From Synaphobranchus kaupii (Eukaryota > Chordata > Actinopteri > Anguilliformes > Synaphobranchidae): a stretch of 64,000 bases of DNA. This document shows, piece after piece, positions 24,048 through 50,640 of this stretch. Below the pieces are notes generated by a model that saw only the letters and a list, made by a program, of their open reading frames with translations, had not been told where the DNA came from and made no database searches. Made by a program: the position numbers and the translations under genes. The number at the start of each line of letters is the position of its first letter. Within the stretch, counting starts at the first letter, position 1. Where the stretch lies: positions 21,952,924 to 22,016,923 of the forward strand of contig CM056385.1 in the NCBI GenBank assembly GCA_029718625.1, given 5' to 3'.

Positions 24048-25925
24048 TTTGTGTGTATGAGTGTATGAGCAGTGCTGTTAGTGTGCACTGTGGTGAGAGC
24101 AGATGTGTGTATGAGCAGCGCTGTTAGTGTGCACTGTGGTGAGAGCGGTTGTGTGTATGAGTGTATGCGCAGAACTGTTAGTGTGCACTGTGGTGAGAGC
24201 GGTTGTGTGTATGAGCAGCGCTGTTAGTGTGCACTGTGGTGAGAGCGGATGTGTGTATGAGCAGTGCTGTTAGTGTGCATTGTGGTGAGAGCGGATGTGT
24301 GTATGAGCAGTGCTGTTAGTGTGCACTGTGGTGAGAGCGGATGTGTGTATGAGCAGCGCTATTAGTGTGCACTGTGGTGAGAGCGGTTGTGTGTATGAGT
24401 GTATGCGCAGAGCTGTTAGTGTGCACTGTGGTGAGAGCGGTTGTGTGTATGAGTGTATGAGCAACGCTGTTAGTGTGCACTGTGGTGAGAGCGGTTGTGT
24501 GTATGAGTGTATGAGCAACGCTGTTAGTGTGCACTGTGGTGAGAGCGGTTGTGTGTATGAGTGTATGCGCAGAGCTGTTAGTGTGCACTGTGGTGAGAGC
24601 AGTTGTGTGTATGAGCAGTGTTGTTAGTGTGCACTGTGGTGAGAGCGGATGTGTGTATGAGTGTATGAGCAACGCTGTTAGTGTGCACTGTGGTGAGAGC
24701 GGATGTGTGTATGAGCAGCGCTGTTAGTGTGCACTGTGGTGAGAGCGGTTGTGTGTATGAGCAGCGCTGTTAGTGTGCACTGTGGTGAGAGCGGATGTGT
24801 GTATGAGCAGTGCTGTTAGTGTGCACTGTGGTGAGAGCGGTTGTGTGTATGAGTGTATGCGCAGACCTGTTAGTGTGCACTGTGGTGAGAGCGGATGTGT
24901 GTATGAGCAGCGCTGTTAGTGTGCACTGTGGTGAGAGCGGTTGTGTGTATGAGTGTATGCGCAGAGCTGTTAGTGTGCACTGTGGTGAGAGCGGTTGTGT
25001 GTATGAGTGTATGAGCAGCGCTGTTAGTGTGCACTGTGGTGAGAGCGGTTGTGTGTATGAGCAGTGCTGTTAGTGTGCACTGTGGTGAGAGCGGATGTGT
25101 GTATGAGTGTATGCGCAGAGCTGTTAGTGTGCACTGTGGTGAGAGCGGTTGTGTGTATGAGCAGTGCTGTTATTGTGCGCTGTGGTGAGAGCGGATGTGT
25201 GTATGAGTGTATGCGCAGAGCTGTTAGTGTGAATTGTGGTGAGAGCGGTTGTGTGTATGAGCAGCGCTGTTAGTGTGCACTGTGGTGAGAGCGGATGTGT
25301 GTATGAGCAGTGCTGTTAGTGTGCACTGTGGTGAGAGCGGATGTGTGTATGAGTGTATGCGCAGAGCTGTTAGTGTGCACTGTGGTGAGAGCGGTTGTGT
25401 GTATGAGTGTATGCGCAGACCTGTTAGTGTGCACTGTGGTGAGAGCGGATGTGTGTATGAGCAGTGCTGTTAGTGTGCACTGTGGTGAGAGCGGATGTGT
25501 GTATGAGCAGTGCTGTTAGTGTGCACTGTGGTGAGAGCGGATGTGTGTATGAGCAGCGCTGTTAGTGTGCACTGTGGTGAGAGCGGTTGTGTGTATGAGT
25601 GTATGCGCAGAGCTGTTAGTGTGCACTGTGGTGAGAGCGGTTGTGTGTATGAGTGTATGAGCAGCGCTGTTAGTGTGCACTGTGGTGAGAGCGGTTGTGT
25701 GTATGAGTGTATGCGCAGAGCTGTTAGTGTGCACTGTGGTGAGAGCGGTTGTGTGTATGAGTGTATGCGCAGAGCTGTTAGTGTGCACTGTGGTGAGAGC
25801 GGTTGTGTGTATGAGTGTATGCGCAGAGCTGTTAGTGTGCACTGTGGTGAGAGCGGTTGTGTGTATGAGTGTATGCGCAGAGCTGTTAGTGTGCACTGTG
25901 GTGAGAGCGGTTGTGTGGGTGACGG
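24048..25925. repeat. Minisatellite of mixed 46-bp and 54-bp monomers
   Basis: About 38 units share GCTGTTAGTGTGCACTGTGG and GAGAGCGG(A/T)TGTGTGTATG. The long form adds 8 bp (GTGTATGC/GTGTATGA before the CAG). Long forms dominate at 25560-25900. Long open frames on both strands result from the lack of stop codons in the unit, not from a gene. Confidence 0.97.
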
Positions 25926-26371
25926 CGCTGTGGTCAGAGCAGATGGTGTGGTTATGGAGGACCCCAGTGCTCTGGGTCGGAGGCTGTGATTTTGGGCTGT
26001 CGGTGGAAGTTAATGAGATTAGGGAGCCCTGCGTGCGCGGTGGGTGGGTCCGCTTGGACCGAACCAGAACCTGGGAAGTGATGAAACAGCCAGGCTGACC
26101 GCATCCCATGCAAAAACAAAAAAAGCCTTCCGTCTCTGTCTTCGTTAATGTCCTTTTCCTTAGTGAATTTATTTATCATGGATCATGGTCAAATTCATCG
26201 TAGTCTCATAGGCAGAGGACTAGGAAGTGTATGTTAAGCATGATTGTTGTTTAAGAACACAAAGAGAAGAGACCCTTCCATTCAGCACCTTTGGGCTGTT
26301 ATTCAACCTCCTGTCTGCAGACTACAACGTCTGCCACCAGAAAAGACAGCTGTACACACGTGCACGCGCAC

Positions 26372-26532
26372 CCCCCCACACACACACACATACGCTCACC
26401 TACAACCATACACCGCCACACACACACATACGCTCACCTACAACCATACACCGCCACACACACACATACGCTCACCTACAACCATACACCGCCACACACA
26501 CACATACGCTCACCTACAACCATACACCGCAT
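26372..26532. repeat. 38-bp minisatellite, four copies
   Basis: TACGCTCACCTACAACCATA begins at 26391, 26429, 26467 and 26505, with CA runs between. Confidence 0.95.
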
Positions 26533-26810
26533 TTAAATAACTATCTGAATAATGCATCTTAATTTTTCTTGCAACAGCGATGCCCATCCCAGAACCATCA
26601 GAACCCATCAGAACCCATAAGAACCCATCAGAAGCCACAATCTTTCAGCGTCTAGCTACACATCGGGTGTGGCGGAACCACTGCTCCTCACAAAGGGACT
26701 CGGAGCTGGGACGCCTCTCCGTGTTTTACTACACCATGGTGACAAACAAAATGACACGACCATAAGAGACACTGAGTCATTATTGCCTCTCAGAGAGTCA
26801 GAGAGGGAGG

Positions 26811-26821
26811 GGAGAGAGAGG

Positions 26822-26864
<43 letters not shown>
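26811..26864. repeat. (GA)n polypurine tract
   Basis: A nearly pure GA run on the plus strand. Confidence 0.95.
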
Positions 26865-26865
<1 letters not shown>

Positions 26866-26899
26866 AGCAGGCATTATCTTTGTTGAATCTAATTAAGGA

Positions 26900-27700
26900 C
26901 GTGAATTTACACAAAAACAAATTAGTATGCCTTTGTCTACGCAAGAACAGAGGAAAGAAAAAAAGAAGGTCGAGCGGATTGCGATACAGAAGCCGCAAGC
27001 AATCATGACTAAAAGAATTTAAGTGGGGGGTGGAATCAACTTTAAAACAAATTTAGCAAATTAAGCTTGCTGGCTCTGCCCGTTCTCAGTAGCAGTTACT
27101 CCTGTGTAACACCACAAAGCGCATTATTCTGACCTTTACCCTGTCTATCTTTTAGAGGAAATTACCAGCCATAATAATTATATGCCTCTGTCACTAAATC
27201 TGGCAAAATAAATACATAAATCAATGAAACCTTCAGTTCGGTAACCACAATACAAACTCCCTGAAAGGAATGTCATTAATGTGTACAATTAATTTAATTA
27301 ATGAAAATGGGTAATAATACGCATTGCTATTTATCTGTTTATTTTCTTTCAATCGTACGGTATACTTGATGTTTAGAAGCAAAGCTCAAACACACAGAAG
27401 ACGAAGGCTCTTGATGCTTTCCCATTATTAGTATGTTCCTTTGACGCAGGCATCTTACAAAGTAAATATTGCTGCCCGGAGATGAGCAAGACTGGATATA
27501 GTGGGCCTGAAGCACACCGTTCCTTGGACGAGGGCAGAACCCCTAATGGGATTCAAACCAATGCCCCTCCGGTAAAGAGCTGAAGCTGAGACACAAATCT
27601 GCACTGCTTGTTACTCGTAACTGTGGAGCTTGGGGCGGAGGCAAGCCTTTCCACTGCGTCAGAGATCTGAACTTTATTTACAGCTGCTAAACTCACTTCC
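26900..27700. other. Unique intronic sequence, no gene seen
   Basis: AT-rich, with an AATTAATTTAATTAATGA stretch near 27287. It may hold a conserved non-coding element but nothing definite. Confidence 0.3.
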
Positions 27701-27712
27701 AGGCTCCATGTT

Positions 27713-27834
<122 letters not shown>

Positions 27835-28022
27835 TGTGTGTGTGTGCCTGTGTGTGCCTGTGTGTTTGTGTGCATGCTAGGCGTACACATTTCATGAGCT
27901 TTATAGGAAAAGAGCAGCAGCTCATTTTGGCTGCTCTCCTCCCAGAGGATCAGCCAGTGTCTGCTGTCACTGCTTCTCAGTGCCTCTGGACTGGCTGGGG
28001 GCTCAGCAGTGTCCCTTTCTTC

Positions 28023-28053
<31 letters not shown>

Positions 28054-28751
28054 AGTATTATTCTCTTCATCCCTCTCTCCTTCTCCTCTCTAAATCACAG
28101 ATTATTGTGCGGCCCTGTCCCCCCCACACAGCACGCTGAGCATGGCCCCAGGGGCTTCCCATGATCCTCCAGGGGCCTTGGGGGGGGGGGGGGTGCTTGC
28201 ACCAAAAGCAGCTCCCCTAGCCTCAGGGCTGGGCATTTATCAGTCATTTAAGCTGGGAGGGTGGCCCTCTGGGACAGGACTGGTAGGGGGGGGGGGGTCA
28301 TATTGAAAAGAGAGGGAGGAAGAAAGAAAGTGAGAGAGGAGTGGAGCATGAGGGAGAGGTAGAGCACAAGGGGAAATAGAATAAATATGAAGAGGGTGAA
28401 AATGGCGGCATGAGAAGCAGAGTGTGCCCTCTTTTCATTCACTTATTGGTACTTCTTTAGGAACAGGTGGGGGTGGAGGGAGGGCTGGTCTTCAGCCTTC
28501 TTATTTCATGTTTCAACAACGCTGGTGATCTCCCGACACGCTGATAAAGTTTGAGTCCTCGACTCCATGTTTGATTGAGGAAAGGGGGAGTGGCAGGAGA
28601 GGCAGGGGCTGAGACGTATGGGTGGCACCGCTTTCCGAGTCAACTGGGCGGATGATAGGATTGTTGACAGTGAGCTGCGTATTGTTAACCTCGCATTAAC
28701 TTGGAGAGAGACGGACAGGGGGGGTTCCGTCATCACTATACTTTTTTGGAC

Positions 28752-28788
<37 letters not shown>

Positions 28789-28853
28789 ACTGCATGGAGG
28801 CAGCCCATAGAACCATAGAAGGGCCCTCATTCACCACAGCTTATGTGCAGCAG

Positions 28854-28909
<56 letters not shown>

Positions 28910-29158
28910 GATATATACCTCCCACACTCTTTAACTGTGGTACAATAGGCCTTCAGTCTAAGCAGGCTTGTTCCAACAATAGGTGCTTAACTCTGTTTAG
29001 AATAATGTGGCTGAGGCATGAGGCTGTGAATGGATTCTGCTAATCCACAGATTCTCCCCATATTGCGCAGAAGCACTAAAACCCCTCTCACACCCCTACA
29101 CACACACACGCATGCACACACACGCACACACACACACACACACACGCACGCACGCACT
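28752..29158. repeat. Microsatellite cluster: (CA)n, (CT)n, (CA)n
   Basis: CA run at 28752-28790, CT run at 28856-28904, and a CA/GCAC run at 29098-29158. Confidence 0.95.
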
Positions 29159-29649
29159 CCTTTTACCTTTCTCTACAATACAAGCACTTCACACTTCACT
29201 CTTAAAATCATTCTAATACTCAATGCATGATGGTACTCATATGTGTAATAAAAATAATGTGACATTATAATTTATAATGGTAACTATAGTCATATGGCCC
29301 ATGACAGGATTAATAACAGTCATACATTGTTTCCCAGTTATCAGGAAATCGTTCTGATAGCCTTTTTTTCGGTGGAGAGAATTTGTGGCAGTAACCATTG
29401 CTATTTTTGGCCATCTGCCAGGGACTGTCATTAAAAATGTGGAGCAATACTGGCCCTTTAGTTTATTAACTGTCAGCTTTTATTTTATTTTATTTTGATG
29501 TGAGCACAGAAATCCAGATGTTAGGGTGTGTATGGAGAACGGGCTAATCAGAGGGCCTTGGGATCACTGTAGGGGACCAGAGACAGGAAGTCCCACTGTA
29601 ACCCCGGCAACACACATTCCATCTCCACCAGTAGAGTTTATTCATGCAA

Positions 29650-29770
29650 CTTATTTACTGAGTGGATAGCTTCATCCAGGGCATTACCAGCCATGTGCCC
29701 ATCTGCCGATACCTGGACTCAAACCCACAACCTTATGGTTACGAGCCAAGTTCGCTAAGCCAAACTACCA
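29650..29770 (-). mobile_element. tRNA-derived SINE head, different family
   Basis: The minus strand reads GTGGTAGTTTGGCTTAGCGA and then GGGTTTGAGTCC as box B. Confidence 0.55.
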
Positions 29771-29783
29771 CATATCTCAACAG

Positions 29784-29905
29784 ACATTACATTACATTAT
29801 TTAACTGGCATTTAGCAGATTCTCTTATCCCGAGAGACTTACTAAACTTTTTACATTTTCACATAGTATCCATTTACACAGCTGGATACTGCATACTGAA
29901 GATTT
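29784..29905 (-). mobile_element. 5'-truncated SINE of the 418-632 family
   Basis: The plus strand shows the tail ACATTACATTA, GGCATTTAGCAGATTCTCTT, then CCATTTACACAGCTGGATAC. The tRNA head is missing. Confidence 0.75.
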
Positions 29906-29973
29906 CCCAGTTGTGATAACTACAGGAAGCACAGAAGTGACGACGTTCGCAGCACCAAACACAGAAAACAACA

Positions 29974-30189
29974 ATGTCTGCGGTAAAGGAGCGGAAACTT
30001 CAACGGACGGAGGTTGATGTTCTCAAAGTTGCTATAGATTATTTAGCCTTGCAAAAAAAAACAATTATATATTCGTCTGCTCAATCAGATGCGGAGACCG
30101 GACGCAGACAACGCAGCCACCCACGTGATATTTTAGACCAATTGCAGAAAATCTCTGGATTTACGTCGGCGGGCGAACGTCTCGGCTAG
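29974..30189 (+). CDS. Small open reading frame, unrecognised
   Basis: 71 codons from an ATG (MSAVKERKLQRTEVDVLKVA) to TAG. The composition is protein-like (charged, no simple repeat). No family is recognised, no splice sites are evident, and it lies just after SINE fragments, so it may be part of a decayed mobile element or chance. Confidence 0.15.
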   Translation: MSAVKERKLQRTEVDVLKVAIDYLALQKKTIIYSSAQSDAETGRRQRSHPRDILDQLQKISGFTSAGERLG

Positions 30190-30559
30190 TTTCGTTTTCC
30201 CCACAAACGCGTTATTTTGTCATTTAGTTAATACGACCTAAGTTACGGCAGAAGTTCGTTTGTGCAGCAAGTAAACTCCCAGCTTTAAGGTTACAAGCTC
30301 ATTATACGACACAGCCACCCCTGAGACATGGCAATGCATAAAAACAAGATTACATCCAGAGAGGAAGACCACGGGCCTCTGGCTAGTGCGCGTATTGCTG
30401 AGAATTAGCATGGAAATTCATCCTTATCTATTTCAGCGTTTGGGGTGGGAAGTGGACGTGGGCTCACTTTAGAGGCGTTTGGGAGTATGTGAGGTAGAGT
30501 GGACTTCCACAGTTCCCTAGCCCACCCCCGACCCGCCAGCAGGCATCCCATAGCTCTCT

Positions 30560-31960
30560 ATGCCAGGCACGTGCAGAGGTGGGGCTCCGGGTGCCCGAGC
30601 ACCTGCCCCTTTTGCCCCAAGTGCCTGATGTGCCCCTTTGTTTTAATAGGTTGTTGTGCCCTTTTTTTACTTGCCCCTCAAAAAGGACCAGCAGACCCAG
30701 AAATAATGGCCCAGTTAGCCACTGAGATACATGACAATATCAGGGAGAGACAAGCTAATCCACACACTGATATTACACCTGACGTGCTCACAGATACACA
30801 CCCACACACCACGGTAAGCACACACGCACAGCCACAAACACACCTGCAGCCACAGACGCACACGCACAGCCACAGAGACGCGCACATACTCATGGACACA
30901 CATGCGCATGCACTAGTGCGCATTTTTACGTACGTGAACACACTGTATGTGATTCATGCACAGCGAACACAGGTTCACAGACCTGTAAACCTCATTTCCT
31001 GAGGCAAAATCTATTGGTTTTGCATTAAATACTGCAATGTAGTCAATGCCGCTAAAGTGTTAAGTACACAGTTAATTGTTAAGTAGTTAATGTGTAAACA
31101 CACTGTGCAGGCAGATTCCACAGCAAACACGGGATTTGCTCTTTCAACTACATAACCAGAACTCATTAGTAAACTTTATTTCTGTGACATTCTCTACGTT
31201 TTGTGGAACTGGTCTATTCTTGAGTCTTAGAAAACCTAATTAGGAAAGCACTCACATTACTCATCCAGAAGGATTACCGTTAGCCTGGCTAATTACTGCG
31301 GAAAAATTTAATCGTCTCTTTGAAATAAGGCTGCCCTAATGAGATCTTATTTATTGAACTAAATAACTTCAAGGGGGTAAATAAATGTATAAAACGTTTT
31401 TTTTAAGGTGTTGGGTGAAATAATAACTGCTAATTGAGGCAGTATCAGTGAGAAATGTGCTCATTTGTTGGAGGTTTGGAGAAAGAGCACAGGGAGACGG
31501 TCTGATGAAGACAAGGCTGTTTGCTGTGTCTTTCACATGACCCATTTCCTGCAGCAGCCCGTTAAACGGGGACAAAAGCAAAGCCGCCGACCTGCCGCCA
31601 AGCGACAGCTCCTTCGCCACGCGCCCGCTGCCCACATCAGCGCCGCCACAGGAGGAAACAGGCAGGGGAAGGGTCAGGAGGGTGCCCGATGACATCATCT
31701 GGAACCAGGGATGAGCGTGCACAAGAACCTACACGTGCACGTGTACGTGTACAGACAGCAGTGCGTTTTCAACGTGTTTTTATCTCATATTTACCTACAT
31801 CTATTGTGCAGGCTTCTTCTCAAGAACAGCACAGACAATACGGAAAAAAGTGCAGAGTGCAGATACAGAAATTGACTGCAAAACAGTTATAAGCAATGTC
31901 ACTGTGTAAAATGATGTGACTGTGTAATGAACATACCATCACTCGTAAGTGCCATAGCAC
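30560..31960. other. Intronic sequence, CA-rich then unique
   Basis: 30770-30960 is an imperfect CA-rich tract. 31140-31370 is unique and AT-rich, with GGCTAATTACTGCGG-type homeodomain cores and could be conserved non-coding DNA. No gene is recognised. Confidence 0.3.
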
Positions 31961-31967
31961 ACCGTGT

Positions 31968-32090
31968 GCCTGATTTACTAAGACCTTTAGCATTTGCAAA
32001 ACCTTTTAGCACGCGCAAAACCAATAACGCGGCCAATGATTGGTCACGGTATTTGTTTTGCACCAATCATTGGTCATGTTATTGGGCCCT
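31968..32090. mobile_element. Partial MITE, family starting CCTGATTTACTAAGA
   Basis: It shares CTGATTTACTAAGACCTTTA, AAAACCAATAAC and the CCAATCATTGGTCATGTTAT block with the more complete copy at 32797-32974. Confidence 0.6.
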
Positions 32091-32518
32091 GTATGTCCAA
32101 ACACTCCTATTCCAGAACAGCAGATGCCGAGGCGATGAGTTCTCAGAGCATTTTCGCACAGACCCGGGCGAACGAGCGCACGTGTGAGGGTTGGGACAGA
32201 GTGTTCAGCTGGCCGTGTTCCGGCAGGGCTGTTTGTTCAGCGGAGCTGAAGATAATGCGGCGGGGTGCAGCTGCCCGCAGGAACTTCAGGCCCCTTGGGG
32301 CCACAAGGACACAGGAGCCAGCTAGACCTGGCCTGATTCTCAGAGAGATGGATTCTGGGATAGCTCACTTATGTGAAAGCTCCGTGCTCAACTGAGAAAT
32401 GAGGACAGGCATGCGACACTCTCACCCACAAAACGAACAATGCATTTACACTCTCTCTCTCCCTCTGTCACACACGTCACACACAGACGCACACACGTCA
32501 CACACACATACACACGCA

Positions 32519-32549
<31 letters not shown>

Positions 32550-32796
32550 TTAACATATATGCAGACAGACACACCAACAAATAAAAACATAAAAACATAC
32601 ACACGCACTTGCCAGTATATACACAGACACACTAACAAATACAGACAAACACACGTACAACTTCTTCGACCAGCACCAGGTCCGTCGGTAACTTTAATCG
32701 TAATGCACAGCCCTAAAGAGCTTCCCATTACTAATACTATGACTAACTTAGAATATTATTGATCTATTACGTGGCTATTGTCTCTTAGAACTCTTA

Positions 32797-32974
32797 GGGC
32801 CTGATTTACTGAGATGTTTAGTGCATGCAAATCCTTTGAGCACACGCAAAACTAACAACACAACCAACGATTGGTGTAAAACAAATACCATGACCAATCA
32901 TTGTTCACGTTATTGGTTTTCGTGCACTAAAAGGTTTGGCACATGCTAAAGGTCTTAGTAAATCAAGTCCCCAA
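32797..32974. mobile_element. MITE with terminal inverted repeats
   Basis: The left end GGCCTGATTTACTGAGATGT and the right end CTTAGTAAATCAAGTCCCC are inverted copies. The interior is AT-rich and non-coding. Confidence 0.7.
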
Positions 32975-33131
32975 GGTATATATTTTAATCATTATTTTGA
33001 TTTCCAGAAAAGGCATTACGGCTGCATTAAATTATCGATTTATAGCAGTTAACGGCCAAATAAATAGCTCATAAGTAACCCGTAGGAAAAAAAATATATA
33101 TATATATATATATATTTATATACTGTATGTA

Positions 33132-33370
33132 CAGTGAGCACCATATTTCATTGGATAGTGACACATCTTTTGTTATTTTGGTTCTGTACTCTATTATATG
33201 CATATAATTTCATCGGTTCATCCGATATGGATGAAAATACCCTCAAATTAAAGCTGACAGTCTGCACTTCAACCTCATTGTCATTGTATCCTTTCACACT
33301 CAAAGTGCTAGAGTACAGAACCAAAATAACAAAAAATGTTTCAATGTCCAATGAATTATGGTGCTCGCTG
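33132..33370. mobile_element. Tc1-type MITE with TA target duplication
   Basis: The terminal inverted repeats are CAGTGAGCACCAT and its inverse GGTGCTCGCTG, flanked by TA on both sides. The subterminal repeat TTATTTTGGTTCTGTACTCT is also inverted. The interior resembles that of the larger remnant at 37733-38190. No transposase is encoded. Confidence 0.8.
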
Positions 33371-33801
33371 TATATGGAAAAGAGGGTAAGATGAATGACA
33401 CTCCTTTCTCCAGGGGTCAGATTTCACAAATGAGCTCTAATGTGCTTCCGTTCGTCCCTCCCAGTTCCAGTACTGTCACAGATCAGGCATGCCCAGTCCT
33501 AACACAATAACTCTAATGTAAACAGATGCACTTCCATGGCAGGTATATCAAGGGTCTCGTTTTTCAACGGCTTTCATGCCGATCTTAAAACCGCGCGTCT
33601 CTGAATTTTGCGCCGTTTTTGCGTGCAGAGAGCCACGGCGTACGCTACAAGAGCAGCCAGCCCACAATACACCTGTCCCCAGCCAATCTCTCACTCCAGG
33701 CCACGAGAACGCACATCTCTTCAGCCTTCGACCTGGATCTTATAAATCAGAATGTTCTGATTTATTGTCTCTTATAATAGTGCTTTTTGGCCCAAATACC
33801 A

Positions 33802-34085
33802 CACCTCTCTCTCTAATAATACAGAGGGTTCTGATCCGAGTTCCCACCTCTCTCTCTAATAATACAGAGGGTTCTGACCAGAGTTCCCACCTCTCTCTCT
33901 AATAATACAGAGGGTTCTGACCAGAGTTCCCACCTCTCTCTCTAATAATACAGAGGGTTCTGACCAGAGTTCCCACCTCTCTCTCTAATAATACAGAGGG
34001 TTCTGATCCGAGTTCCCACCTCTCTCTCTAATAATACAGAGGGTTCTGACCAGAGTTCCCACCTCTCTCTCATAATACAGAGGGT
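33802..34085. repeat. 43-bp minisatellite beside EBF1 exon 6
   Basis: About 6.6 units contain CACCTCTCTCTCTAATAATA, then CAGAGGGTTCTGACCAGAGT. The last unit ends 131 bp from the exon 6 donor, inside intron 6. Confidence 0.95.
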
Positions 34086-34215
34086 TCTGACCCACATTTC
34101 GGGCCATCCACTGGCTCAGGAGGTACAGGCGCTCACTCCCCCCCTCATTTGGTGACATCATAGACATGGCTCATGATGAGGACATGGTGAGGGGGCAATG
34201 GGTGGGGGCCCCTTA

Positions 34216-49854
<15,639 letters not shown>

Positions 49855-50640
49855 GAAAACGGATAATTTCAGACTCCCTCGATATCTGTTCCTTTATTTC
49901 CAGAGTCCCTTTCTTCAGATCACGGGTAAAATGCTTCACCACGTGCGGACGAAAGTGCGCTGTCTATGCAGGTGTCTGTGTTCTTACTTCCTTTTTCTTA
50001 AATGGAAAAAACAAAAACAAAACAAAAACAAACAGTATCAAAGAAGCACACGTTATCAGTATCCAGGTTTCTGCACCAAGAAAGCGCGTTCCAGATTTTT
50101 TTAAAATGTCAATTTAACAGAAAAGCGCAAAAGCCGAAAAGCTCACTTGAGGTTAGCCCAAGTCCCTTCTGTATTAAGAGACTTCATAAAAAAAAGCTCA
50201 GATGTCAGTTTAAGAAACAATAGGATCAAGTATAGCTTCCAGACGGTGCTAGATCGTGTGTCATCATTCCCTGACAAGTTTTTTCTTCCTTGGTCTTTTT
50301 TTCACCAAAGATCTTTGTGTAAAAAGCAAATGAATGAGAAATGGCAAATCAAGAAAAGGTGGACCCTTGTGGCTGTAGATCCCGTGTTATTCCCCTTGTT
50401 AAAATGGGAGTGATTTGTGTCCCTTCCCTAAGGAATCCGATTTGACTATCTCAGAGCTAAACACAAGCACATTAGCCCCAAAGGGAAGAGGGAGTGACTA
50501 CGCAAGATGGCCTGCCCCCAAACACAGGCAACCCCGTACTCCGGCCAATAACAGCTCATCATCGCCTCATTAAGTATTCCAGCCCATCCCATTTACTTAC
50601 AACGGAGCATCGTCGCAGAAGTCACTGAGCACCAAAATGT
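49855..50640 (-). promoter_or_regulatory. EBF1 5'UTR and candidate proximal promoter
   Basis: This block lies directly upstream of the EBF1 ATG and is free of simple repeats. A CCAAT box (plus strand 50545-50549) sits about 690 bp above the start codon in a moderately GC-rich patch (50500-50640). No clear TATA box stands out and the transcription start cannot be fixed from sequence. EBF1 is known to use more than one promoter in mammals, so this may be only one of them. Confidence 0.35.

Noticed and set aside
24300..26100. Open frames of up to 197 codons on both strands with 18-residue repeats
   Set aside because: They are translations of the 46/54-bp minisatellite, which lacks stop codons in several frames. 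Frames break wherever 46-bp units occur.
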